Assembly (NCBI RefSeq): GCF_001514125.1
Contig: NZ_KQ948549.1
Coordinates: forward strand, 831,257-895,256
Length of the DNA: 64,000 nucleotides
Direction of reading: 5' to 3'
Source: Streptomyces longwoodensis
Lineage (GTDB): Bacteria > Actinomycetota > Actinomycetes > Streptomycetales > Streptomycetaceae
Below, piece by piece: positions 44,880 to 52,795 of the stretch. The translations under genes and the position numbers were made by a program. The notes under the pieces were generated by a model, which saw only the letters and a program-made list of their open reading frames with translations, did not search any database and was not told the DNA's origin. The first letter of the stretch is position 1. Every line of letters begins with the position of its first letter.

Positions 44880-45626
44880 TCAGGCCGAGGTGGCGGCCTG
44901 TGCGGCGCAGGGCTCGAGGGTGTCCAGGCGGATGCCGAACCAGCCCAGGACACGGGCCACCCGCCGGGTTTCGGTGACCTCGACGGCGGTCGGTCCGGTG
45001 ACGACGCTGTGCTGCGCGAACGTCCGCAGGGCCGTGGGAGACAGCGCCAGGGCCGTCCCCGGGAACAGACACTTCCCGGCGTAGGTGGCGCCCCGGTCCG
45101 GTCCGGCGCAGGGCTGGGTGGTCCATAGCAGGTAGGGCGCCGTGGCGCCGCGCTCGGCCGCGCGTGTCCACTGCGGTGACTGCACGTCGCGGCGCCAGGC
45201 GTCGTACAGCAGGTGGGCTCCGGCGATGCCGGCGGTGGACCGCATGGCTTTGGCCTCGCAACCACCGATCAGGTCGAGGCGGGCGTCGACCAGGGCGTCG
45301 ACGGCCCACAGGGGGTATTCCACGGCGAAAGTGCGTCCCGGGGATGCCGTGGCCTCGGGCAGCAGCCGGCGCATCAGCTGCCGGTAGGCGGCCAGGCCGT
45401 GGACGGGCCCGACGACGGTCGTGCCCCTGGCGGAGCGGTGTGCCGACGCCGGGTCCCCGGCATCGGGCGGCAGCATGTCGCGGACCATCTCCGCCGCTTC
45501 GGCGAAAGCCTGGTCCGCCGCCTGCCGAGTCGTGCGCCGGCAGTCGAGCCAGAGCGCCGTGTGGGCTGTCGCTGCTGCGCGCAGCGGTCCGGCCGGCCGG
45601 ACCGGTAACGGGGCGAGCGTGTTCAT
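44880..45626 (-). CDS. Truncated transaldolase-like protein lacking the Schiff-base lysine region
   Basis: A 248-residue protein that aligns by eye with the C-terminal part of actinobacterial transaldolases (~370 residues): VDARLDLIGG, STAGIAGAHLLYDAWR, APYLLWTT and the tail TGPTAVEVTETRRVARVLGW. The N-terminal part holding the N-P-x-I-F and K-I-P-A-T motifs, and so the catalytic lysine, is not there; residues ~1-60 are unrelated. It is probably not an active transaldolase but may bind sedoheptulose- or fructose-phosphate or the cyclase (inference). ATG 45626 has AGAGGC upstream. It is second in the VOC operon. Confidence 0.65.
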   Translation of the reverse strand: MNTLAPLPVRPAGPLRAAATAHTALWLDCRRTTRQAADQAFAEAAEMVRDMLPPDAGDPASAHRSARGTTVVGPVHGLAAYRQLMRRLLPEATASPGRTFAVEYPLWAVDALVDARLDLIGGCEAKAMRSTAGIAGAHLLYDAWRRDVQSPQWTRAAERGATAPYLLWTTQPCAGPDRGATYAGKCLFPGTALALSPTALRTFAQHSVVTGPTAVEVTETRRVARVLGWFGIRLDTLEPCAAQAATSA

Positions 45627-45699
45627 GAGGATGCCTCTGCAGGACGGGGGCTCGTTCGGGGGCGGGGGCCCGGATGCCTGGCCGCCGCCGGTGGACGGG

Positions 45700-46764
45700 T
45701 CAGGGGCGGTCGTGCCAGCGCAGGGCGCCTGGTGTGGCGCGCCGCGCCGAGGTCTGGCTCTCGTAGGGCAGTGCTCCGTCCGGCATGTTGATGATCTCCA
45801 TCTGGATGCCGATCGGGGTGCGGAAGTACAGCCAGCGGTCGCCGGCGATGGGACCGTGGGCGATGGTCTCCGGCTCGCCCATGAGCTCCACGCCCTGGTG
45901 CCGGCCCAGACATGCGGCTGCCGCGTCCACGTCGTCGACGAAGAAGGCGAGATGGTGCCCCCCGACATCGCTGTTGCGCGGGGGACGTGGACCCGGAGTC
46001 CGCGCGGTGCTCTGGACCAGTTCGCAGTTGGCGGTCGGGCCGGTGCGCAGCAGCGCCCGCCGCGTCGATCCGGCGCCGGGCGGCCGGTGACCGCCCGGCC
46101 GCTCCCGCGTGTCCCGCGGACCCTCGACCAGCTCCGCACCCAGGACGTCGGTGAAAAAGGCGGTGGCTGCGCCGAGGTCGGCGACGGTGTAGCTCACGTG
46201 GTCCGTGCCGATCAGGCCCAGGGAGCACGCGGCCGGGTTCGCGTACGGCGTGGGCGTGGGGCAGTAGCGCCTGCCGTCCGGCCGGCCGGGCGCACTGAGA
46301 GACAGCAGGCTGCCCCAGGGGGTGAGGAACCACCGGCGGGACGCGCCGGGGGCGGCGGGGCCCAGGCGGACGGCAGCTGCCCGGCGCAGCCGCTCTTCGG
46401 CGGCGTCGAGGTCGGCGACCACCAGGGCGAGGTGATGGCCCCCGACGTCGTCCGGGCCGGGGGGCGAGGTGACCTGGTCCGGGGCGGTGTACTCGAAGAG
46501 CTCCAGGTTGGTGCGGGGTCCGAGCCGGACCAGTGCGACGTGCGCGCGGGCCCGCGGGTGCACGCCAAGTTTCCGGCTCATCCAGTCACCGCGGTGATCC
46601 TCGACCGGCCCCTCCCGGTAGCAGAGTTCGCCGCCCAGGACGTCGGTGAAGAAGGTGACGGCCTCATCGAGGCGCGGCACGGTGAAACCGTAGTGGTCGA
46701 CGGCCCGCGCGGTGGGCAGACCGGTCCGCGCCGGAGCGGACGACGGCGTGACGGCGTTGCGCAA
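45700..46764 (-). CDS. Two-domain VOC protein, candidate valiolone-type epimerase
   Basis: A 354-residue protein of two VOC modules (~18-150 and ~185-340). Each has the D-H strand (VDHYGFTV; TDHVSYTV), a G-G-H-H strand (VGGHHLALVV; VGGHHLAFFV) and a likely metal Glu (NLELFEY; IQMEIINMP). Two-domain VOC enzymes next to sedoheptulose-phosphate cyclases include CetB, a 2-epi-5-epi-valiolone epimerase of the cetoniacytone pathway; that role is inferred from context here. The start is TTG 46764 with a strong GGGAGGGGG 5-7 nt upstream. It leads a minus-strand operon. Confidence 0.75.
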   Translation of the reverse strand: MRNAVTPSSAPARTGLPTARAVDHYGFTVPRLDEAVTFFTDVLGGELCYREGPVEDHRGDWMSRKLGVHPRARAHVALVRLGPRTNLELFEYTAPDQVTSPPGPDDVGGHHLALVVADLDAAEERLRRAAAVRLGPAAPGASRRWFLTPWGSLLSLSAPGRPDGRRYCPTPTPYANPAACSLGLIGTDHVSYTVADLGAATAFFTDVLGAELVEGPRDTRERPGGHRPPGAGSTRRALLRTGPTANCELVQSTARTPGPRPPRNSDVGGHHLAFFVDDVDAAAACLGRHQGVELMGEPETIAHGPIAGDRWLYFRTPIGIQMEIINMPDGALPYESQTSARRATPGALRWHDRP

Positions 46765-46865
46765 TGTATCCCCCTCCCGACGGCGTGCCGGGTGCCGGGC
46801 ACCGGACGGCACACGAATGCTCGGACACCGGCTGCCCGCTTGCGAACAGGCGCCGGCCGAGGGCG

Positions 46866-46895
46866 ACAGTAAGACACATGTCGTTGCGTGCGCAA
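46866..46895 (-). promoter_or_regulatory. Promoter with MarR-type operator for the VOC operon
   Basis: TTGCGTGCGCAA (46884-46895) is a near-palindrome with TTGCG/CGCAA arms. On the minus strand its end TTGCGC can serve as -35 and TACTGT (46866-46871) as -10, with an 18-nt spacer, leading to the TTG start at 46764. The same 12-mer recurs at 47879 and, with one change, at 47783. The rest of 46765-47196 has no gene. Confidence 0.55.
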
Positions 46896-47196
46896 GGAAT
46901 GGTGTCGGCGGGCCGGACGGCGGGAACCTCGCCGTGCCGGCCGTGAACTGGGAGTTCCACCGATAGAAGTGCAGGTCGGACCGTTACCGTGGCAACGACG
47001 ACGGGTCTTGGTCATTGTGCGGGCATGGAAAAAACGGGGCGTCCGGAGGGTTTTCTTGGCTGCTGCCGCCTCATACCCTGAAGGTGGCCGGGCCGTCCCG
47101 GTGTCGTGGGACCGGGGCTGCCTCTCTTTGCTCGTGCTCGGAAGGCATCCATGGCGGCCGGCGGACCGCCCGGGGCACCCTGAAGAAGGCGACATC

Positions 47197-47640
47197 ATGC
47201 GAACGCGTAAGGAAGACAGCGTCGAGCTGTGGAGTCAGCTGTCGGTTCTCGTGGCGGAGGTCGGGACCGCGCTGGACAGAAGACTCTCCGAGGACTTCCA
47301 GCTGGGTCTGACGGACTTTCTTGCCCTGCGGGCGCTGAGCAACGGCGACCCGGCGGGGATGCGCATGAACGAACTCGCCCAGCTCCTCGGCCTGAACCAG
47401 TCGTCGGCCACCCGGGCCGTGCAGCGTTTGGCGGCGCGGCAGCTGGCCGAGAAGGCCGCCGACGCGGCGGACCGCAGGGGAGTGGTGGTACGGATCACCG
47501 AGGCCGGCCGATCCCTCGCCGCGGACATAGGGGGCCTCTTCCGGCGTGAAGTCGGCATGGCCCTGGAAGTCGCGTCCATGGACAGCAGGACGAGTTCGGT
47601 CGTCGCCCGGCTCCGCTACGCCCCCACCCTCGACCGCTGA
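47197..47640 (+). CDS. MarR-family regulator of the cyclitol cluster
   Basis: A 147-residue winged-helix protein: LGLTDFLALRALS, recognition region LLGLNQSSATRAVQRL and wing DAADRRGVVVRIT. It lies between the two divergent biosynthetic operons and is surrounded by three copies of TTGCGTGCGCAA, its likely operator. ATG 47197 has GAAGAAGG upstream. MarR proteins usually release DNA on binding a phenolic or pathway metabolite; the ligand is not known. Confidence 0.85.
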   Translation: MRTRKEDSVELWSQLSVLVAEVGTALDRRLSEDFQLGLTDFLALRALSNGDPAGMRMNELAQLLGLNQSSATRAVQRLAARQLAEKAADAADRRGVVVRITEAGRSLAADIGGLFRREVGMALEVASMDSRTSSVVARLRYAPTLDR

Positions 47641-47782
47641 AGCGCACGGCCTCCACGCGCCCCTCGCCCGACCGGCGGGGGGCTTTTCCGTGTGGGTCGG
47701 CAGACGTGACGGTCGCCTGCAGCCGCCACTCGGTCGTTGCGGAGGCATGCATGACCGACGTACTTCCGGACAACCCAAGCAG

Positions 47783-47794
47783 TTGCGTGCGCAG
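47783..47794. promoter_or_regulatory. Second copy of the cluster operator (one mismatch)
   Basis: TTGCGTGCGCAG differs from the other two copies in the last base. It lies 96 nt upstream of the third copy in the 423-nt gap (47641-48063) between the MarR and cyclase genes. That gap has no gene of its own. Confidence 0.5.
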
Positions 47795-47878
47795 AGAACG
47801 CGCAGGAAGAGCTCTTCGCTCCAGCTGCGGCGCGGTGTCTTTTCGGACGGCCCACACCTCGACCCCCGACGCATGTTC

Positions 47879-47908
47879 TTGCGTGCGCAATGAAATCTGT
47901 GTCAGGGT
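47879..47908 (+). promoter_or_regulatory. Promoter with MarR-type operator for the cyclase operon
   Basis: TTGCGTGCGCAA (47879-47890) supplies a -35-like TTGCGT; CAGGGT (47903-47908) is a Streptomyces-like -10 at an 18-nt spacing, 155 nt before the cyclase ATG. The operator covers the -35, as at the VOC promoter on the other side, so a single repressor could silence both operons. Confidence 0.55.
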
Positions 47909-48063
47909 CTTGCCTGGCGACGGGGGGCAGGCCACGACGCCGTGGCCACATCCTGCGCAGGCGGCCCCAAGGGCCCTGCCGCGCGGACACGCACAGCACA
48001 CTGCCCCGACCGGATTCGCACACGAACCCGAACCCGAGACTCTTCGTCGGAGGCGGAAGCCTG

Positions 48064-49320
48064 ATGCAGCAAGAAACCCAGTCCACGCGCAACAACGACG
48101 GTCTCTTCGCGGTGGGCAGCCCGGTCACGCACTGGTCGGTCCAGAGCAGCAACCCGGTGCAGTACGAGATCAGGGCCTGCCAGAACCTGCTCGACCCCAG
48201 CAACTCCACCATCCTGGAGGGCGCTTCGGACAGGGGCGCCCAACGGCGCTTCATCGTCACCGACCGCGTGGTCGACTCCCTCTACGGCGAACGGATCCGC
48301 GCCTACTTCGAACACCACGGCGTCGAGCACCGCGTCCTCGTCCTGGACGACGGCGAGACCCACAAGTCGATGGACGCGGTGCTCCGGGTCGCCGAGGCCC
48401 TCGACGCCTTCGGCATCGACCGCCGCCGCGAACCCGTCATCGCCATCGGCGGCGGCGTCCTCATGGACATCGTCGGCTTCGCCGCCAGCCTCTACCGCCG
48501 CTCCACTCCCTTCATCCGGATCCCCACCACCCTGATCGGTCTGGTGGACGCGGGCGTCGGCGCAAAGACGGGCGTCAACCACAACGGGCACAAGAACCGC
48601 CTGGGAACCTACTTCCCCGCCGACCGCACCCTGCTCGACCGGTCGTTCCTGGTCACCCTGCACGAGCGGCACATCAGCAACGGGCTGGCCGAGATCCTCA
48701 AGATGGCCCTCATCAAGGACGCCCGGCTGTTCGACCTCCTGGAGCACCACGGCGCCCACCTGCTGCGCACCAAGCTCCAGAGTCCCGCGGCCATGGGCCC
48801 CACGCCCGCCGACGTCCCCGTGGACCAGCGCCTCGCCGCCCGCGGGCTGCACCTCGACCCGGCGACCGAAGTCGTCGAGCGCGCGATCCAAGGCATGCTG
48901 GAGGAACTCCAGCCCAACCTCTGGGAGAAGGTGCTGGAACGGGTCGTCGACTACGGCCACACCTTCAGCCCGACCATCGAGATGAACGCCCTGCCCGAAC
49001 TGCTGCACGGCGAGGCCGTCGCCGTCGACATGGCGCTCACCACCGTCCTGGCCGAGCGACGCGGACTCGTCAGCGCCTACCAGCGCGAACGCATCCTCAG
49101 CGTCATGGAGCAGCTCGGACTGCCGTCCTGGCACCCGCTGTGCACCCCCGAGGTGCTCACCGGCGCCCTGCGGGACACCGTGCGGCACCGCGACGGCAAG
49201 CAGCGGCTGCCCCTCCCGGTCGGCATCGGCAGCGCGGTCTTCGTCAACGACGTCACCGAGGAAGAACTCAGTGCCGCGGCCCAGGCGCTGCGAGAGCACG
49301 TTGCGGGAGTCTCGAGGTGA
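48064..49320 (+). CDS. Sedoheptulose-7-phosphate cyclase (EEVS-type)
   Basis: A 418-residue member of the 3-dehydroquinate-synthase-like sugar phosphate cyclases. NAD-binding GGGVLMD starts at residue 129; GFAASLYRR and KTGVNHNGHKNRLGTYFP are hallmarks of the sedoheptulose-phosphate branch, not of AroB. Zinc ligands are E210 (LAEILK), H299 (YGHTFSP) and H315 (HGEAV). The length is that of ValA/AcbC/CetA. The likely product is 2-epi-5-epi-valiolone, though EVS or DDGS activity cannot be excluded by eye. ATG 48064 has GGAGGCGGAAG upstream. It is coupled to two cupin genes by 4-nt overlaps. Confidence 0.9.
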   Translation: MQQETQSTRNNDGLFAVGSPVTHWSVQSSNPVQYEIRACQNLLDPSNSTILEGASDRGAQRRFIVTDRVVDSLYGERIRAYFEHHGVEHRVLVLDDGETHKSMDAVLRVAEALDAFGIDRRREPVIAIGGGVLMDIVGFAASLYRRSTPFIRIPTTLIGLVDAGVGAKTGVNHNGHKNRLGTYFPADRTLLDRSFLVTLHERHISNGLAEILKMALIKDARLFDLLEHHGAHLLRTKLQSPAAMGPTPADVPVDQRLAARGLHLDPATEVVERAIQGMLEELQPNLWEKVLERVVDYGHTFSPTIEMNALPELLHGEAVAVDMALTTVLAERRGLVSAYQRERILSVMEQLGLPSWHPLCTPEVLTGALRDTVRHRDGKQRLPLPVGIGSAVFVNDVTEEELSAAAQALREHVAGVSR

Positions 49321-50156
49321 GCACCGAAGCCTCCCCCTCCCACCGCGCGCCGGCCACCTCCCCCTCCGGACAGGCCACCACCGGCCACCCGCCGTTGCCC
49401 GCCCACACGGCGGGCGGCCCCCGCAGCCCCTTCCGGTCCATCGGAACCGCCAAGGGCGCCGCCACGGTCTACGGCGTGCACGGAGCCGCCGGGCGCACGC
49501 ACTGGAAGTGCTTCGCCGGCCGCCGCCAGCTCGACTCCGCCACCGAGGCCGTCGAATGGGCCTCCATCCCACCCCGCGGCCTGAGCGGGGAGCACCGCCA
49601 CACCCGCACCGAGGAGATCTACCTCATCCTGCGCGGCCGCGGGGAGTTCCTCTTCAACGGCAGTCCCCACCGCGTCGGCCCCGGCTCGCTCGCCCTCACC
49701 GCCCCCGGCAACGTGCACGGCCTGCGCAACACTGCGGACACCGACCTCGACTGGTGGGTGATCGAGACCCTCGCACCCGCCACGCACACCGTCCTGTCCA
49801 CACCCGACCACATGCACCCGGGAGTTCCCGCCATGGGCAACCCAGTCATCTTCGACCTCTTCAAGGACAGGACCGTGCGCACCGACGGCGTCTTCACCGG
49901 CCCGCTGCGCCAGGTGGACGTCGTCGAACTCGAGGCGGGACAGCGCACCGTGCTGGGCGCACCCGATGCGGAAGTCGCCGTGTTCGTGCACAGCGGCGAC
50001 GGCCGGGCCACCGCCGACGCAGCCACCGTGGACCTGTCGCGCGACACCTGCTTCACCCTCGCCGCAGGCACGTCCACCGCTGTCCATGCGCTCACGCCGC
50101 TGCGGCTGCTCGTCGTGACCCTGGCCCTGCGCCAGCACTCCGCGGAGGCGTCGTGA
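49317..50156 (+). CDS. Bicupin protein of the cyclitol cluster
   Basis: A 279-residue protein with a clear first cupin domain (~75-160; GEHRHTRTEEIYLILRGRGE with H-x-H-x-E metal ligands and GSLALTAPGNVHGL) and a second, weaker cupin-like half (~185-270). It may isomerise, dehydrate or oxidise the cyclitol, or bind it. GTG 49317 overlaps the cyclase stop, and its own stop overlaps the next cupin gene. Confidence 0.8.
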   Translation: MSTEASPSHRAPATSPSGQATTGHPPLPAHTAGGPRSPFRSIGTAKGAATVYGVHGAAGRTHWKCFAGRRQLDSATEAVEWASIPPRGLSGEHRHTRTEEIYLILRGRGEFLFNGSPHRVGPGSLALTAPGNVHGLRNTADTDLDWWVIETLAPATHTVLSTPDHMHPGVPAMGNPVIFDLFKDRTVRTDGVFTGPLRQVDVVELEAGQRTVLGAPDAEVAVFVHSGDGRATADAATVDLSRDTCFTLAAGTSTAVHALTPLRLLVVTLALRQHSAEAS

Positions 50157-50551
50157 TCATCTCGACGACCACCAGGGCGGTGCGCAGCGCCGTCACCGCC
50201 GAGCCGGGGGCCGGAGCGACAGCTGCCTGGAGCTGTCTGGTGCGCCGCGGGATGCTGCACAGCGAGTGCGAAGCGGTGGAGCACTGGGTGCTCGAGCCCG
50301 GTGCCGTCCTCTCCTCCACCCCGCAGCACGGGGTGGAGGAGGCGCTGCTGGTCCTCGAAGGCGACCTTGCGCTGACCACCGAGGACACCGAGCACGCCGT
50401 ACGAGCGGGACAGCTGGTCCTGCTGCCGCACGGGGCGCAGGCCCACCTCGTGGCGGGGCGCACCACGGTCCGCTTGATCAGCGTCCGGGCGCTCGCCGCC
50501 CCCGTCACCGACCGGCTGCCGCCCCGCGTGCCCGAGCTGGTCCCCTCCTGA
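50153..50551 (+). CDS. Small cupin protein
   Basis: A 132-residue single-domain cupin. The second half shows EEALLVLEGDLALTTED and AGQLVLLPHGAQAHLV. The first metal motif reads PQHGVEE, with fewer His than usual, so metal binding may be weak. GTG 50153 overlaps the bicupin stop. It is the last gene before a strong hairpin at 50559-50595. Confidence 0.78.
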   Translation: MIISTTTRAVRSAVTAEPGAGATAAWSCLVRRGMLHSECEAVEHWVLEPGAVLSSTPQHGVEEALLVLEGDLALTTEDTEHAVRAGQLVLLPHGAQAHLVAGRTTVRLISVRALAAPVTDRLPPRVPELVPS

Positions 50552-50558
50552 CAAGAGC

Positions 50559-50595
50559 GCGGCGCGTCACGGCCCACCCGGCCCTGACGCGCCGC
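50559..50595. terminator. Hairpin after the cyclase operon
   Basis: GCGGCGCGTCA and TGACGCGCCGC form a perfect 11-bp stem with a GC-rich loop, directly after the cupin stop and 28 nt before the oxidoreductase gene. It probably ends most transcription of the cyclase operon. Confidence 0.6.
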
Positions 50596-50622
50596 GACCG
50601 TCCACGAAAGCGAAAGCGTTCC

Positions 50623-51531
50623 ATGCGTGCTGTAGTCCTGACCACCTTTGGCGGCCCCGAGCAGCTGTCGGTGCGCGACGTCCCTGAACCGGTCACGCCC
50701 GCACCGGACGCCGTCCTCATCCGCACCGCGGCGGCCGCGGTCAATCCCGTCGACCTCCAGACACGTGCTGGTCTGCACGCCGGACACAGCACCGTCCGGC
50801 CTCCCATGGTCCTCGGCTGGGACGTGGCCGGCACCGTCACAGCCGTGGGAAGCGACGTCACCGACCTGCGCGTCGGAGACCAGGTCGTGGCCATGTCCGC
50901 GCAGATGGCCACCGGGCGCGGGACCTACGCCGAGACCGTCGCCCTGCCGGCCGGCATCGTCGCCCCTGCCCCGGCCTCCCTCACGCCTGCTCACGCGGCC
51001 GCCTTGCCGCTGGCCGGACTCACGGCCCGGCAGGCACTGGACGCCCTCGCCCTGCCCGAGGGAGCCTCGGTACTGATCACCGGTGCCGTCGGTTCGGTCG
51101 GCGGCCTCGCCGTGCAGCTTGCCCGGCTGCGCGGCTTGTCGGTCGTGGCTCAGGTCCGCTCCCGGCGTGACGAGGACGAGGCACTGGCCCTGGGGGCGGA
51201 CCGGGTCGTGGACCCGGAGGACCTGCCGGAGGCGGAGGTGGACGGCCTGCTGGAAACGGCAGGTGACCCGCGGGCGATCCGAGCCGTGCGCGACGGCGGG
51301 CGCGCCGTCACCATCGTGCCCAGCCGGGTACCGGCGGGGGAACGCGGCATCCAGGTCGCCGTCTCCCACGTGGAGCAGGACGGCCCCGGGCTCCACGCGC
51401 TCGCCCGTCTGGTCGACGCCGGGCAGGTGCGCCTGCGCATCGCCCAGGAGTTCCCTTTCGAGACCGCGGCCGAGGCGCACCGAGCCCTGGCCGCCGGCGG
51501 CGTCCGGGGCAAGCTCCTGCTGCTGCCCTGA
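50623..51531 (+). CDS. MDR-family quinone-oxidoreductase-like enzyme
   Basis: A 302-residue zinc-less medium-chain reductase: LGWDVAGTVTAVG, nucleotide site ITGAVGSVGGLAVQLA and the C-terminal VRGKLLLLP. It should use NADPH to reduce an enone or quinone. The hairpin before it suggests a separate transcript, perhaps with the MarR gene 60 nt downstream. It may belong to the cyclitol cluster (enone reduction) or be an independent detoxification pair. Confidence 0.83.
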   Translation: MRAVVLTTFGGPEQLSVRDVPEPVTPAPDAVLIRTAAAAVNPVDLQTRAGLHAGHSTVRPPMVLGWDVAGTVTAVGSDVTDLRVGDQVVAMSAQMATGRGTYAETVALPAGIVAPAPASLTPAHAAALPLAGLTARQALDALALPEGASVLITGAVGSVGGLAVQLARLRGLSVVAQVRSRRDEDEALALGADRVVDPEDLPEAEVDGLLETAGDPRAIRAVRDGGRAVTIVPSRVPAGERGIQVAVSHVEQDGPGLHALARLVDAGQVRLRIAQEFPFETAAEAHRALAAGGVRGKLLLLP

Positions 51532-51591
51532 GCGGCCGCCCGTAGTACGGACCGACACACAGGAACGTCATCACACGAGGACAGCAACGCC

Positions 51592-52068
51592 GTGGCTGAG
51601 CCGCACAAGAGCGGACTCCGGGACGCCGACGCCGAAACCCTGTCCCGGCTCTGGGAGCGGGTCGTGCCCCTGTTCGCCTCACTGGAAGGGCAGCTCGATA
51701 CCCTGCTGACGCGCCGTCATGGCATCGGACTGGGACCGTTGATGGCCCTCGGAGCGCTGGCCGGTGAGCGTCCCGGCTCCGTGACCGTCAGCGGTCTCGC
51801 CCGGCGACTGGGTGTGAGCGTCTCCGCGGCGAGCCGGATGCTCACCCACTTGGAGCGGTCGGGCTGGACGGCCCGGACGGCCTGGCCCTGCGACCGGCGG
51901 ACCAGCCATGTCACGGTCACCGACGCCGGGCTGGCCCTGTGGACGCGCGCCAGCCGCACACTGGAACACGAACTGGACGCTGCTTTCCGAGCATTGCGGT
52001 TCGACGAGAGATACGCGCATGTGGTGGCACGTCTGTGCCGCACCGGCGACGCAATGCCCCAGGACTGA
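51592..52068 (+). CDS. MarR-family transcriptional regulator
   Basis: A 158-residue protein with VSGLARRLGVSVSAASRML and the wing PCDRRTSHVTVTDAG. It follows the oxidoreductase on the same strand and may regulate it. It differs clearly from the cluster MarR at 47197. GTG 51592 has GAGGACA upstream. Confidence 0.8.
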   Translation: MAEPHKSGLRDADAETLSRLWERVVPLFASLEGQLDTLLTRRHGIGLGPLMALGALAGERPGSVTVSGLARRLGVSVSAASRMLTHLERSGWTARTAWPCDRRTSHVTVTDAGLALWTRASRTLEHELDAAFRALRFDERYAHVVARLCRTGDAMPQD

Positions 52069-52101
52069 CCCGGGGAACTGCTCTCCGCACGGCCGGTGGC
52101 C

Positions 52102-52710
52102 TCACGCCGGCGGCTCCGGCCAGGCGTTCATCGCGAGCCGGGCCACGCGCCGCAGTTCCTGCGTGCTCGCACCGTCCCGCGCCTGCTGCGACATGCCCTG
52201 CACGACCGCGGCGAAGTACACCGCGAGGGCCCGGGTGTCGGCGTCCTCGGGGAGCGCGCCCCGGGCCCTGGCGTCCTCCAGCCGCGCTTCGAAGGACCCC
52301 ACATTGGCCGTCCTGCGGGCGCGCAGGTCCTGCTCGACGTCGGCGGTCTGCGGAGAGTAGTTGGTCGCCGCGGAGATGACCAGGCAGCCCGCTGGGTGCC
52401 CGGGGTCGGTGTAGGACACAGCGGCCTCTTCCAGCATCCGCGCGAAGCCCGCCCGCGGGTCCCTCTCCCGGGCGAGAGCATCCTCCATGAAGGCGCCGAA
52501 GGTGGTGCCGTAGCGGTCGACCACCTCCGTGAACAGGGCGCGCTTGTCGCCGAAAGCCGCGTACAGGCTCGGCGGGGAGATCCCCATGGCGGCGGTCAGA
52601 TCTGAGATGGACGTGCCCTCGTAGCCGTGCTGCCAGAACAGGAGCGTCGCCTGCACGAGGGCCGCCTCGCGGTCGAAGCTGCGCGGCCTGCCCCGCTTCG
52701 TCGTCGTCAT
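52102..52710 (-). CDS. TetR-family transcriptional regulator
   Basis: A 202-residue protein. The N-terminal helix-turn-helix (ISDLTAAMGISPPSLYAAFG) follows the basic KRGRPRSFD start typical of AcrR/TetR proteins controlling SDR or reductase genes. The C-terminal TetR_C-like ligand domain has QGMSQQARDGAS. It is divergent from the SDR gene at 52796 and probably represses it through the palindrome at 52724. Confidence 0.88.
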   Translation of the reverse strand: MTTTKRGRPRSFDREAALVQATLLFWQHGYEGTSISDLTAAMGISPPSLYAAFGDKRALFTEVVDRYGTTFGAFMEDALARERDPRAGFARMLEEAAVSYTDPGHPAGCLVISAATNYSPQTADVEQDLRARRTANVGSFEARLEDARARGALPEDADTRALAVYFAAVVQGMSQQARDGASTQELRRVARLAMNAWPEPPA

Positions 52711-52723
52711 GACCTGATTTTAC

Positions 52724-52751
52724 AGCGATCGCTAAAGAAAGTGTGTAGAGT
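52724..52751. promoter_or_regulatory. TetR operator and -10 box before the SDR gene
   Basis: AGCGATCGCT (52724-52733) is a perfect palindrome with partly symmetric TTTAC and AAAG flanks. TAGAGT (52746-52751) is a Streptomyces -10 box for the SDR gene on the plus strand. A repressor at the palindrome would cover the -35 region. Assignment to the adjacent TetR protein is by position. Confidence 0.5.
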
Positions 52752-52795
52752 ATTAGCTAGTCCTCGCTACAGAAAGCTGATGCGAAAGGAACACC

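Noticed and set aside
48064..49320. AroB (3-dehydroquinate synthase) of the shikimate pathway
   Set aside because: The KTGVNHNGHKNRLG region, the ~418-residue length and the VOC, cupin and oxidase neighbours point to the sedoheptulose-phosphate branch.
48064..50551. Mycosporine-like amino acid (gadusol) cluster
   Set aside because: The O-methyltransferase and ATP-grasp ligase that follow DDGS in such clusters are absent.
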